A DNA stretch of 64,000 nucleotides, taken from NCBI GenBank assembly GCA_036172665.1, contig CM069874.1, positions 51,380,707 to 51,444,706 on the forward strand, read 5' to 3'. Position numbers and translations under genes: made by a program. Within the stretch, counting starts at the first letter, position 1. Each line of letters opens with the position of its first letter. The notes below the pieces were generated by a model. The model ran no database searches and was not told the origin of the DNA. It was given only the letters and a program-made list of their open reading frames with translations. This stretch comes from Prosopocoilus inquinatus. Taxonomy: Eukaryota; Arthropoda; Insecta; Coleoptera; Lucanidae. Of the stretch, positions 13,401-23,606 are shown one piece after another.

Positions 13401-16400
13401 CTACTCTTCTTATATAAACATAAATGGAAATTTTGATGAAATATTTTGATGTTTCACAATACACCACAAGATATAAAAATTACAGCTTACCTATTCATAG
13501 ATTAAATATCGCAGAGAGATCTCCCTTATACTGTCCGATGGTATTCTACAATAAACTACCAATACGAATAAAATTCGAGAGTGGCAACAGAAGCTTCCGC
13601 ACAGAAATCTATAGACTGTTATTAATTTTGGAACCTTACTCGGTAGAAGAATATTTGCAACATAATTTAATTTAGTTAAACACAGATAGTTTCTGAATTA
13701 TTCCTTGTATTGAACAACAGAATTTTTGTCTGCTTTGATTCTTTTCAATTTCTGGCAATGTTTTTTTATCATTGTTCTTTTATTTTATTATTGAGACATC
13801 AAATAAAATTGGTAAAATAATATAATCCGATTCTGCCGATAGTTTTCTTATTATAAATACTTTATTATTTATTTATTAGCTTGCAGTTAATAAATGTTTC
13901 TATCCAAGACAGCATAATTTTACTTATCTATGTGTTAATTTGCTGTAGGTATTTTTCTATTAAATAAATTTTTTTAATAATTTTACTAGAGGTTGCTCAT
14001 GACTGTTAGGCCGGGTTTCTCAGTCACAGTTTCACTTTAATCTTCAGTTTTTTTTTTACATATGAACAGACGAAGCCAACTGAAGATTAACGTTAAATAG
14101 TGACTGAGCAACCGACCCTTAATACATGCATTTTGTGATATTTAACCTGGCATGGCTCACTTTTAGACTTTTTCGGGGTTAAATATGAGTTTTTATTTAT
14201 TTTCACCTTTTTAAAGGTATTTTTTGTATGTTTTTAAATTGTCAATAGTTTTTTGATCATCATTTACCTCTTACAAAAATTTCATCAATTCCGTTGAAGG
14301 ATTCTAACACCTTAAAAAATTTAAAGTTCTAAAAAGTGTCTCATTTTTACACCACTTGACCCTACTGTTTTTTTTTATAAAAATTGTTAGCAGCTTTAAA
14401 CCTAATATTTATCGTATTATTATAGAAATAATAGCTTAAACAGCGACACTCTTTTGACCTAACATTGCATTAGGAATGACGAATTGAATCCAGTTTGCTG
14501 TATAATAAGTCATCCCATACAAGGCGACCGTGCTTGCTGTCAAAGCAGAATGAAAGTTTCAAAAATTTTGTTGCAAATCGTTTTTGATTGCAATGAATTC
14601 CTCGAGCAGCCTCTGTAAGCTAAATTATAAAAATAATGTCAATGAGCCTCAGAATTGAATATACATGTTAATTGCATATGTTGCACTTTGGTGGAGTGGA
14701 CACACTAAACAAACGAAAAAATCTATACCAGGGGTTCTCAACAGTGTCGCTGAAGGAGATGATAGGAAATGAGTCGATGAACCTATAGGGGTTGATGAAC
14801 CTCTAGGACTCTTAGGAAGTCGGAGTTAGTTATGAATTCTTGTCTATGCTCCGTTTTTAATTTCGGAGTAATACTTTTGAAATTTGGGGGTAAAAACAAG
14901 CTTTGTCATTGGTAGCTGACTGAAACTGATCAATAACAAAGCTGGTTTTCAGTTCCCTCCGAAACAGTAGTACAAGCCTATCTACAGGTTATTAAAAAAA
15001 TAATATTAAATAAATGTGTGTTAATCATTGTTCAGTATCAACTTTAATAAAAGAAGAAAAAAAAGATTCATTTTAAAATAAAAATAAAATACCATCAAAT
15101 CGAATGGAAACAAAATTAAAAGACGATCTCGTCGACGACGAAAATAAAAATCGTGTGAAACTAACAATAAGTCAAATCGGCGTAAAAAATGACAAACGCA
15201 ATAAAAAAAATTATTCTACAAATATTAAAGAAAAAAGACGAACAATAAATAATAAAAGGCAAATAAATAAAGTCAAATCGAATAACAGAGAAAGAAAATG
15301 AAAACGACGATCAATCGACGGAATTTAAATAAATTGAATTCCAATCGAATAAAAGAAAGAAAAGAAAACGAAACAAAAAGCGATCGCTGGTAGTTAAAAA
15401 GTAAAACAAAATCGTGTTAAATAAAATTAAACTAAAAAAAAAGGGAGAGAACAAGAGACCGATAAATTGACAGTTTAAACAGCGACATCCTATGATCACT
15501 TTTTGACCTAACTTTGCATTAGGATTGGCAGAGGCTGCTCGAGGGGATTCATTGCAATCAAAAACGGTTTGCAACAAACTAAAATCAAATGATATCGAAT
15601 CGAAGAAGAAAACGAAGGTCGATTGATCGATTAAATTAAAAATTGAATTAAATAAAGTCGAACACGGAATAAAAAGATCGAAAAACGATCGGGAATGAAG
15701 ATAAGATGAACATAAATAATTTTTAAGTCAGATCGAATTAAACTAATATAAGAGAATAACAGAATAAAACTAATATAAAATCAAATAAAATTCAGTCAAA
15801 AAGAGAGAAAAAAAAAATGATCGGAACGGTTTACAATAATTAAAAATGAAATAAGGTCAAATAGAATCACAGATTATAATTTAAAAACAAAATATTGATT
15901 TAATGTTTCACAAATATTAATTAAATTTGAAAGGGGGTTGATGCAAATTTTTATTTTCTTGCAAAGTCTCGGTTTCCTAGGATAGCGGTACCGTAAAGTG
16001 GCGGTGAATGACGTCACATACATGTTTTTAAGTCTGTAATTTACTTTGAAATGATTTACTTGTTTTGTTTGTTTTCTATTTTGGGCTTAATAAAATGATT
16101 TTTATTATTATTATAAAATGTGCTAAGAACATTAACTCCACTTGATTTCCTAGAAAACAGCAAACGTCGCCGTCATCTAAAAATAAGTAAAGGTTTTTTT
16201 TTTTTTAAGTTTGGAATCTTCTGGAGGCTCTTCATTTTCTAAATATGTCAGTAATGTCAAATCAAGATGAAGTATTATAAAATATATAAAATAAATACAC
16301 AACGTCGTTTTTTCTTGCTTATGTACGTCATTTTTCAACGATACGCGACATCATTCACCGTCATATGGCCGCTACATTACGGGACCGCTATTTTATAGAG

Positions 16401-19400
16401 GAAACCTCAAAATTTGGGGTCGATGTTTGAAAAGGTTGGGAATCGCTGGTCTATACAAACCCATTTTGTATTCCGGCTCTGGGATCTTTCGATGTTCGTA
16501 CCCCAACCATAATTAAAGCCATCAATACAAAGAAACATGTGAAGATGAAGTATATTCTGTAAACAGCAAGATATCCTACAGCTTGAGTACAGTCGAATTT
16601 TACCGATTCAGGCAAGTAGCTGGTATCACTACAAAATGGTACCTGAAACGAAAAATGTGGTAATTGTAATTTTTAAAAATCTGAAAAAATCATGAATTTT
16701 GAATTTATGTACATTTTTAAATGTTTCAATAATAATGTTTTCATAAATTATATTTTTGTGTACCTAACAGAATTTCTTTCTCTCAGCTTTTCTTTAAGGT
16801 AAATTTTCTCATTAAGTATACAGGCCAGCAAAATTACACCTTTTATCTGGGGTTTGAATTATTTTGTGTAAATTTGTTCAGTTTGCGTTTAACATCCCTA
16901 GAACACCATCAAAAGGTTTCTATCACGTAAGAATTTGAAACCATAAGACAAAATAATAAATAGTTAAAGTCCGCAATATTTGAAGAATTTCAGCACTTAA
17001 TTTACTAGTTTAGCGTATTACATCGTTCTTAATATCTGCAGTTATATTGTTTATGAGTCATTTTTAGATACCCTTTTCTTTTTGCACCAAAAGAGTTTTT
17101 TTTTAATATTTTTCTTATGAGCAGGACCCATACCACGCTTTAAATTCCATAAAATTCATATTCCAACGGCATGAATATTGTTTTTCCTGTCTTTTTCCAT
17201 CTTGATGGAACCTTTCACCTTGCTCACTCACCACACCAAGATTTTCTGGGAAATAGTTCAAATGATAAAGTAGAAAATGAATTTTTAAGTTCCTTTTACA
17301 ATCCAAAATGGTCTCTTGGGTCATTGTCTTGTTTTCTCCAACGTAAATTATAAGTCCAGAATACTTACAAAGGAAACATGATATTTTTATAAAGCCAGAT
17401 TATTGACGTAGAAGCATTCTAGAAATTTTTAAATCGCCACTAATCTTTCAGCGACTTAATTTTATCCAACAGAAAGCTTTTGTTTTTTAAAATAAGAAGT
17501 ATATCTTACGAAATAAATACGTTTTCAAGTAGCGACATCTGGTTGCATTAGAATGACTGCCCGCTTACTTGGGTTCAGAAAATTGTAGTATGAACTTCAA
17601 AGGAGCCGACAGAAGCTGTCCCTACTGATTGATGTCTATACTGTGACAACACCACAAAGATTAATGTTTCATCAAATCAGAGCTGGGGTACTGATTACCA
17701 AATTTTACTGCAAGTAAAGTACTGATTAATTTAGTAATTGAAATACTTTACTCTCAGTAATTTTGAATTTGCGTTACCACTCGCAAAGTACTGGTACTGG
17801 GTACTGGTCGGTACATTATCTGTAATAAGTACTACTGTGTACTTGGAAATGTAACGAGTGTTCAATTAAAAAACGGTCTAGATAGCCATGAATTTATTCT
17901 GAACGTTTAGCGTAGGATTCTTCATACAGCTAGCGTGAAGCGTCACTTGCATTTCTAACCTCACTTTAACTCGACGAAGACATTTCAAAAAGAAACTTAT
18001 ATTAAGTATAAATATTAAAAAAAAAAAATTGCAGAAGCAGCTTTTGAGTTTTGTTGGTTAGGTTTAACCGTCAACTTGTCAAAGTTGAAATTCAAATGAA
18101 GTTAATCACGACATGCGTTCCCGACAACAAAAGCTTGCTACAGCCCACTTGACCATTTTTTTTTAATGAACACTCGTTACTTGCAGTACTACACGTACTG
18201 TAAACGTTACCTGCATGTAAAATTTTTCTCTTGCAAAGCTGTACTAAATATTTTTTCTTACGTCAAACAGTGAACTTTTTGTTTCGTTTATTTATATTCT
18301 ATTCAATTTAATAATATTGATATTCAAATAATCTAAATTTGACTAAATAAGCTTCAAATAATGTTGTTTAAAGAATCTAAAAAGTCACAAAAAGCTATGA
18401 AGCTAGAGTCCACATTTTAAGAAAATTTGTGCTTACCATTAAATGTTAAACACAAATTTTCAAAAGAAATGGATCCTCACTTCATGTCGACAAGTTTTTC
18501 GTTATCACCTCTGTAAAAGAGTTTTGAGCAACACTGCGTTTTGAAATTATCTCATTTTATCACATTTTTACTTCACACATTTTAACAGAACATGCTGATT
18601 TTTGTTGAGCAAGTTCTTTCGTGTTACAAATAAAAAATAATTACAATTAAATGCTTTTATTACCCACCTTACATTTTGCAGCTTTAATAAAATAAAAACT
18701 TTAAAAAAATGTTATAAGCTGTCTATCTTGGTATTATTGTATTTTAATTATATTGCAAAACAAAGAAAACAAAATAATAATTATAAATAAGTACTTTAAT
18801 TAAATCTCATAGACAGTACTAATACCGTAATAATAAGTACTATTGTTTTAAAAATTGTTGTAATAAAAATACGGTGGACTTCCAATCCAATTACAATAAT
18901 TTTTTATTTACATTAAAAGTTTCCATATGTGATTTAACTTTTCATCTCCACATAAAATTAAAAACATAATTTCATAAGCAAAACAATTTTTTGTATTTAC
19001 TAGGAATTGTTCAGGCCTGTATTCATTTAAATTCAAATCATTGAAATTATTCTATCCAATTACCTAACACAATTATGTCCGAAATAAGCAAACAGACAGC
19101 GATTTGAACATTATGACTACAGTTATTAAAAAAAATTGTATTAATAAAACTGCTAGTTTCAGTACCATAAAATACTGCAAGTATATTAAATTACTGCAAG
19201 TATATAAAGCACTGTAAGTATTATCAAGTACTGCAAGTACTGTAAAGAGTAGATATTTGATACTGGTACTGGAATTTCTCTGTCGTCAATAAAATACTTA
19301 GTACTTTAAGTACTTCAGACAAGTACTGGTACTGATACTGAATTTCAAACAAAAATTTCTGGATACTGGATACTGAGTACTGCCAGTACTTTCTCGCGGT

Positions 19401-22400
19401 ACTTGCAACAGCTCTGCATCAAATACAATTCCAATGGCAACAGAAAATTCTATAAATTTAGATTTCTTTTCAGATTTTACACAAAATTTTGAAAAATTGT
19501 TTTTTTAAAACTATGCGTGATAGAGGAAAACTATTTACAGATTTGTTAATGGTTTGTGACTCTTTCCTTAAAGCAGCAATAAAAATTCAAACCCCAGATT
19601 CATGCTGACCTGTGGTATTAAGGCAGTCTAAATTTTTTGACGATCCAGATCCAACAATACACTTGTTTACAATTAAAAAAAAAGAAAACTGGCTAAACTA
19701 TCACGCTGGGTTTCCACGCCATATGGCATCCGGTATTCGAAATCTTTGATTTAAAATTTCTGAATGTTTCAGAAATTTTATCATTCAAGTTTACTCTTGT
19801 CGGATGAAAAGTGTAAGTAAAATGTTTTTAATCTTTAACTGGATAGAATTATAAATGGAAAAGCACTCGAGGTGACACTATCGATTGCTAGCTTCGTCAC
19901 GAATAAAAAAAATAGGTGGTACAACTGGTAGTGAAATGTTGAGTGATTTTCCATTTCAGTAACTGAGAGGTACAGTTGTAAAACCAATTTTAGTATAAAC
20001 GGAGTTAAATGTGTTTTACTACTAATCAGTTACCGCTTTTTTACGTGACAACCATACCTCCCTAAGCTTCTATTCAACATGTAAGCAGTATTTGACTGCA
20101 TATTTACTTTATTGGCAAACAGTCATATGTGCACAAACTACTCTTTAAAATAAAATTGATAAAACTGGAGTTTGTTTTACGTCTGAGGCACAGATTTATA
20201 ATAGGGTACATGACAATAATATAAAATTGTTAATGAAAGCTCTCTAATCGAGACCAGAGTCAATAACACACGCGAAAACACCAAATTTGTACGCTGTCTC
20301 TATTTATTATTCTCTTAATAAATAAAATTGAAAATATTCAAATATAAATCACGTGGTTTTGAAAGGCTTCCCATTAGTTGTGACGTCAGTGTTCATACAT
20401 TGTCCTTAACATTTGTGTTGTACGCAGGCCTTTGTCAAATAGTTTGAATTTTTGCTCTTAATACGTGATGAAAAATATAGTTTTAATTTAAGCAACAATT
20501 ACGAAGTGAATATCTTAAAGAAATTATTATATTTTTTTACTTTGTTGGTGAGAAATTTGTGGTGGAAACGGGAACTTTTCGCCATTGAGAAGTAAGGTTG
20601 GTAACACTAAATTCTGTGAAACGTTTATAAATAATTTATTCGGAGTTCTTGCACAGGTATTTTTACATTATATCAGAGCACAATACTGATAATATGTTTT
20701 ACTATTTATTGTAATAAGTTTTAAGCGTTCGTATTGATGTTCACTTATTACCATTTGACAACATATGAACATTGACGTCACACGGTCAGGATCAGGAGAG
20801 AGGTTTATTTGCAATTGAAAATTTTTTCCAGGCTGTTGTAGTAACGTATTTATCCGCAGAGATGGAGCTAAGAGTAATTGTAAATTTGGCGCGAATGAAA
20901 TGTCACATGTTGTCAATGTCAACTGCTTTAGTGATGGTGGAGATCGTGATCGTTTATATCGTTTTTATTTTACCAAATTAATGGCAGTAAAATATAAATT
21001 GTTACAGATATGTGTACCAGGACATGAATGCAGGACGATTAAATTAATACGGAGATCCCACATCGTATTACCTACCGAGACAATTCATCATTTTAATAGA
21101 AATGAAAGTGCAGAAGGTAGGAGCTACAACTATGAAACAATCACTTTAAATAATTTTATTAAAGTGTAACAAATATTATTATTTGTGAGTGATTAGCTGA
21201 TTTATAAAATTTAAAGGTGGTCAAAGTACAGTATTCTGAATAAAAATTGTTAAAAAAAAGTTTAATTTGCAGTAATTTTGAAGATATTCGCACTTAAAGT
21301 CAAAAATAATGTGTACGGATAAAGAAAGACTGTATTGAATTGCAATTTTGAAAGCATTTCCATAAATTATGAACTTCATGAATAACAATGTACAAATAAT
21401 GTGTTATTACTTGCAGTTAAATATAGTAATTTGAGAATAATATGTGGTTTATTTTGTTAGCTTAAAATCTAGTAAATATCATAATTTAAGCATGGTTTTC
21501 CGTTTCTTTAGACTTTCTTCTCCATACATTTATTTAGGTAATACGTTATATTCTGTAAAGACTTGTAATGTATGTGACAGCATATTAGAGTCTTTGCAGA
21601 ATATAACGTATTACTTAAATGAATGTATGGAGAAGAAAACCTAAAGAATTATTTAAATTAAAAAGGCGCGTAAAAAAGCGCGCGTAGAATAGTAGCGCCA
21701 TCGCAACAGATAAATACGTTACTAAGTATTACTACGTCATATTACGTGGACAAAAAATTTACATGGGAATTGGCTCTCTCTCCTGGTCAGAATGTTCGTT
21801 TTGGCGGGAATTTAATCAATTCAAATTTCTTAAATTTTTTATGGTTTTAATATTTATATATGAAAAAAAAGAAATATATCTAAATTATCGTATTTTTACC
21901 TACTTTCAAATAAAATCTTAAAAAAAAAATGTTCACGTACCCTATTCTGTCTGGTTAAAGATTAAAAACTCTTTACTTAATAATTATATCATTTTACTTA
22001 TTTATTTATCATGTAATTAGCTGTCAAAGGTATGCAGATGGCGCAAGAATTAAAAAACCTGTTTCATGTTGACATTTCTAATCGATCATACCAAACTAAT
22101 CCGATTGGAATCTTTCGATGCATCATTTGCAAAGTCGATTCAACTACAAACCGAATAGATTCTGAACATTCTGATAATCTTTAAGGTTGTAACTACAGCT
22201 ATTTATTACCTTTCGTAAAAAGTCCTGCAAGTTTGGAGTTAACATGACACATGCGACTATCGTTCCAACTATCAACATTATTGCATACATTATCCTGGAA
22301 GACGTAGAATTTCGACATGTTGGACAGGCAGAACAGCATAAAGAGCAGGCTGCGCTGCCGCAACAGCAAGCAAGCTGAAAAAAATCGTGACATTTTTACA

Positions 22401-22471
22401 GGGTCATCGGGATTATTATTTCACGTTCATTTTACCTGTGCTGCAGAACATAATCCCAGAACCGCTCCCAT
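7408..22471 (-). CDS. Serinc: Serine incorporator (SERINC/TMS1), nine coding exons
   Basis: Exons on the minus strand are 22471-22436, 22374-22210, 16642-16461, 10068-9774, 9721-9538, 9476-9282, 9151-9113, 8746-8581 and 7549-7408. Together they give 1404 nt, or 467 residues plus stop, with every junction GT-AG and in phase. The protein starts [12 protein letters not shown], then a Cys-rich block ([14 protein letters not shown]), the family [11 protein letters not shown] luminal segment, GFWAIKYL, many hydrophobic membrane segments, CNPGL, the conserved [12 protein letters not shown] and an LRNREF-type end. SERINC proteins are multipass membrane proteins that distribute or scramble lipids in internal and plasma membranes. 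Length fits the family (about 450-480). The 39-nt exon 9151-9113 is a multiple of three and may be skipped. Exon 8 has an alternative in-frame CAG acceptor 18 nt further in, starting at 8728. The large introns are filled with transposons. Confidence 0.95.
7852..8020. repeat. Perfect 82-bp inverted repeat with 5-base loop
   Basis: Arms 7852-7933 and 7939-8020 are exact reverse complements around GACGA. The element lies in the last SERINC intron. Outside the arms, TATTAAACTTAAAT occurs on both sides (about 7809 and 8019), suggesting duplication or fold-back at insertion. Arm sequence GTTTTTTTAATCTCAAACCGG resembles degenerate copies at 19785-19960 and about 21945-21985 (family Y). Across the loop and right arm runs CTGACGA, then the hairpin GCTATAAATCTATAGC, then GAAACGTT, which looks like a hammerhead-ribozyme core. 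Confidence 0.85.
10244..12101. mobile_element. Harbinger-like non-autonomous element with AAGCAATTGCTT motifs
   Basis: The ends read GGGCCTTATGAATAAAG and the complement of ...TTTATTCATCAGGCTC, flanked by ATT at 10241-10243 and 12102-12104. A 3-bp duplication and GGGCC-type end fit PIF/Harbinger relatives. AGCAATTGCTT and AAGCATTTGCTT words recur near both ends and internally at 10780-10920, suggesting transposase-binding repeats. No transposase is seen. A GC-richer patch (about 10500-10760) and a foldback MITE lie inside. It sits in the SERINC intron between 16461 and 10068. Confidence 0.6.
11231..11358. mobile_element. Foldback MITE, GGCCCGGTTTCACC ends
   Basis: Starts GGCCCGGTTTCACCATCACA and ends with its complement. 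About 50 bp on each side pair around a CCATGGCAACAATTG centre. TTA/TTAA-like bases flank it. Non-coding; related in plan to 14009-14118. Confidence 0.8.
12205..13675 (+). pseudogene. Non-LTR retrotransposon reverse transcriptase fragment
   Basis: Open pieces carry classic RT motifs in order: [31 protein letters not shown] (about 12570), [14 protein letters not shown], then CADDTNLL where an aromatic-ADD is expected, and C-terminal [12 protein letters not shown] and YNKLPIRIK segments. Frameshifts, internal losses and a Tyr-to-Cys change beside the catalytic Asp pair show it is dead. It starts about 15 bases inside the left TIR of the enclosing element, so its 5-prime half is missing. CR1/Jockey-like by motif style; clade assignment is inference. 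Confidence 0.85.
14009..14118. mobile_element. Foldback MITE, GGCCGGGTTTCTCAG ends
   Basis: GGCCGGGTTTCTCAGTCAC at the left pairs with GTGACTGAGCAACCGACCC at the right, continuing inward through TTAATCTTCAGTT and its complement around an ACGAAGCC loop. Non-coding. It resembles the 11231-11358 MITE in its end motif. Confidence 0.75.
14430..14615 (+). repeat. Short repeat family X, copy 1 (internally deleted)
   Basis: Shares with the copy at 37465-37735 the words GCGACA, TTGACCTAACATTGCATTAGGAATGAC, AATAAGTCATCCCATACAAGGCG and the 3-prime word ATCGTTTTTGATTGCAATGAA, the last lying as an inverted segment. No coding capacity; SINE- or MITE-like. Confidence 0.6.
15080..15860. repeat. A-rich degenerate array, second copy
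   Basis: Same style and words as 2690-3470: AAATCGAATAAAAG, CGATCAATCGACGG, GATCGAAAAACGATCGG. It is interrupted by a family X fragment at about 15478-15585. Open frames here are composition artefacts. Confidence 0.55.
15478..15585. repeat. Family X fragment, deleted
   Basis: GCGACATCCTATGATCAC, TTTTTGACCTAACTTTGCAT and TAGGATTGGC match the 5-prime part of family X. They are followed at once by GCAGAGGCTGCTCGAGG and ATTGCAATCAAAAACG from the 3-prime part, so the middle is lost. Confidence 0.6.
17678..19416. mobile_element. hAT-like non-autonomous element with AGTACTGG arrays
   Basis: Ends CAGAGCTGGGGTACTG and, as complement, CAGAGCTGTTGCAAGTACC are flanked by a perfect 8-bp duplication CATCAAAT (17670-17677, 19417-19424). 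Both ends carry many AGTACT, GTACTGG and TACTGCAAGTA words, which suggest transposase-binding repeats. No transposase frame. The MITE at 17854-18177 is inserted inside. Located in a SERINC intron. Confidence 0.85.
17854..18177. mobile_element. Tc1/mariner-type MITE, copy 2 (inverted)
   Basis: Same family as 2269-2599 but in the opposite orientation: ACGAGTGTTCAATTAAAA at the left and the complement at the right, with TA on both sides (17852-17853, 18178-18179). Shared inner words include AACCTCACTTTAACTC and TTTGTTGGTTAGG. It is inserted into the hAT-like element, so it is the younger of the two. Confidence 0.88.
19785..19965. repeat. Family Y repeat, degenerate copy
   Basis: CAAGTTTACTCTTGTCGGATG, GTTTTTAATCTTTAACTGG and GCTAGCTTCGTCACG parallel the region around the 7852-8020 palindrome. 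On the minus strand GTGACGAAGCTAGC...GATAGTGTCAC is a decayed version of the CTGACGA hairpin. A reverse-oriented fragment (TTCTGTCTGGTTAAAGATTA) lies near 21947. Confidence 0.5.
20190..21960. other. SERINC intron segment, possible inverted-repeat-bounded block
   Basis: TAGGGTACATGAC near 20203 and its approximate complement GTTCACGTACCCTATTC near 21935, next to inverted family Y fragments on each outer side, hint at one compound insertion. Open frames at 20668-21169 show no recognisable protein and overlap on both strands. I see no gene here. Confidence 0.3.
21508..21642. repeat. Imperfect foldback hairpin
   Basis: About 58 bp on the left (CTTCTCCATACATTTATTTA, GGTAATACGTTATATTCTG) pairs with the right (CAGAATATAACGTATTACTT, AAATGAATGTATGGAGAAG), separated by about 20 bases. 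Small foldback element or hairpin-forming insertion in a SERINC intron, upstream of exon 3. Confidence 0.8.
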
Positions 22472-22860
22472 ATTATTCTCTGACTATCGTAAACAATCAA
22501 TAACGAATGAGTAATCTGTATGAAAATATCAGCGAGATGAAAGTCTTTGTTGTCTTTAATCCTGGAACATCTGATTAATAAAAAAAAAATGCACTTGATC
22601 AATTGCTCTAATACCCAACTTCACTAAACGTATATTCAACTAAAATTTAACTTAATAAGATAATTTATTACTAAAAGAATTAATACGCTTCCAGTACTTG
22701 TCAAATTTGTGGCAAATTAATTTTCGTTTATTTTCAATTTGATAGTTTCTTGGGTTTAATGATTTTGTATTTCAGCTTTAGTTATGACTTGAGTGGTATA
22801 GATGACTCTGCCTCTGCATTCAAAACTATTGTGGCGGCAACACATGCAGCACCGCTGTTT

Positions 22861-23447
22861 AAACCATTCTTGATGGTTTCTCAGCTATTTATAAGAATAG
22901 AAGAAAACCGTTTTCGCGATCCAATGCTACTTTTTCGAGGAAAAATCAATGGAGAAGACAAAAGTTAGCTATCTCGATTCGTTCGGGAAATATCGGCTGT
23001 TAGCTACAAGAAAACAAAAAATAATTAGTATCTTTGTTATTTGTGAAAATAATTATATGAAACTTTATATTTTTAAAAACCTCATTAAACAAGCAATTTA
23101 TTTGTATTAAAGCCAACTGCGGTTTCCATTTAAAATTAGAAACTTATTGTCTGTTTCGCAGAACTGGTGCAATATCTACAAAAGATAATAACGTTAGTGA
23201 AATCTACGTTAATTTCTGAATAAAATAGTTTTTGAATTTCCAAAATATCTTGTCAAACAGCTGAGATATTTTGAAAAATAATTTTTCGGAAGAATTCGTT
23301 TTCGGCCGATATTTCCCGAACGAATCGAGATAGCTAACTTTTGTTTTCTCCACTGAATTTTTCTCGAAAAAGTAGCATAGGATCGCGAAAACGGTTTTCT
23401 TCTATTCCTTTAAATAACTGAGGAACCCTGTGAAACCATCAAAAATG
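22861..23447. mobile_element. MITE with ~150-bp inverted repeats
   Basis: AAACCATTCTTGATGGTTTC...AGAAGAAAACCGTTTTCGCG...AGCTATCTCGATTCGTTCGG at the left is mirrored at 23300-23440 by CCGAACGAATCGAGATAGCT...CGCGAAAACGGTTTTCTTCT. The centre is unique AT-rich sequence. Located just 5-prime of SERINC exon 1, so it lies in or near that gene's promoter region. Confidence 0.8.
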
Positions 23448-23606
23448 GACCACACTACACCGTAAAGCCTAGTTCTCATTACATCCAAAATCCGATGTCC
23501 GACGGTTAAAACGCGTTCCTATTGGCCAATTATTTTAAAATATTTTAGCGCTAAAATTTATCCGATAGCTGTCAACGTTTGTCCGACGTCGGAAAAAGTT
23601 AAACTA

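Larger units (their letters stand above)
12167..14362. mobile_element. TIR element (TA target) enclosing LINE debris
   Basis: Termini AGGTCAAGTGGTGTAAAAAT at the left and the complement of ATTTTTACACCACTTGACCC at the right, both followed inward by GAGAC, form a TIR of about 25 bp flanked by TA (12165-12166, 14363-14364). The interior is mostly a decayed reverse transcriptase reading left to right, plus a foldback MITE at 14009-14118. No DNA transposase is visible. It lies in a SERINC intron. Confidence 0.7.
14729..16448. mobile_element. hAT-like non-autonomous element beside a splice donor
   Basis: Left end CAGGGGTTCTCAAC and right end complement CAGCGATTCCCAACC are hAT-type termini. An 8-bp duplication flanks them with one mismatch: ATCTATAC at 14721-14728 and GTCTATAC at 16449-16456. 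The interior holds a purine-rich degenerate array (15080-15860) and a deleted family X copy (15478-15585). No transposase frame. The right duplication occupies intron bases +5 to +12 after the SERINC donor at 16460. Confidence 0.75.

Noticed and set aside
15104..15301. Lys/Asn-rich 65-codon open frame
   Set aside because: Produced by A-rich array composition; no start context or conserved feature.
22199..22393. Open frame starting [11 protein letters not shown]
   Set aside because: Same strand as SERINC exon 2 but the wrong frame. The Cys-rich [14 protein letters not shown] frame joins both neighbours in phase.
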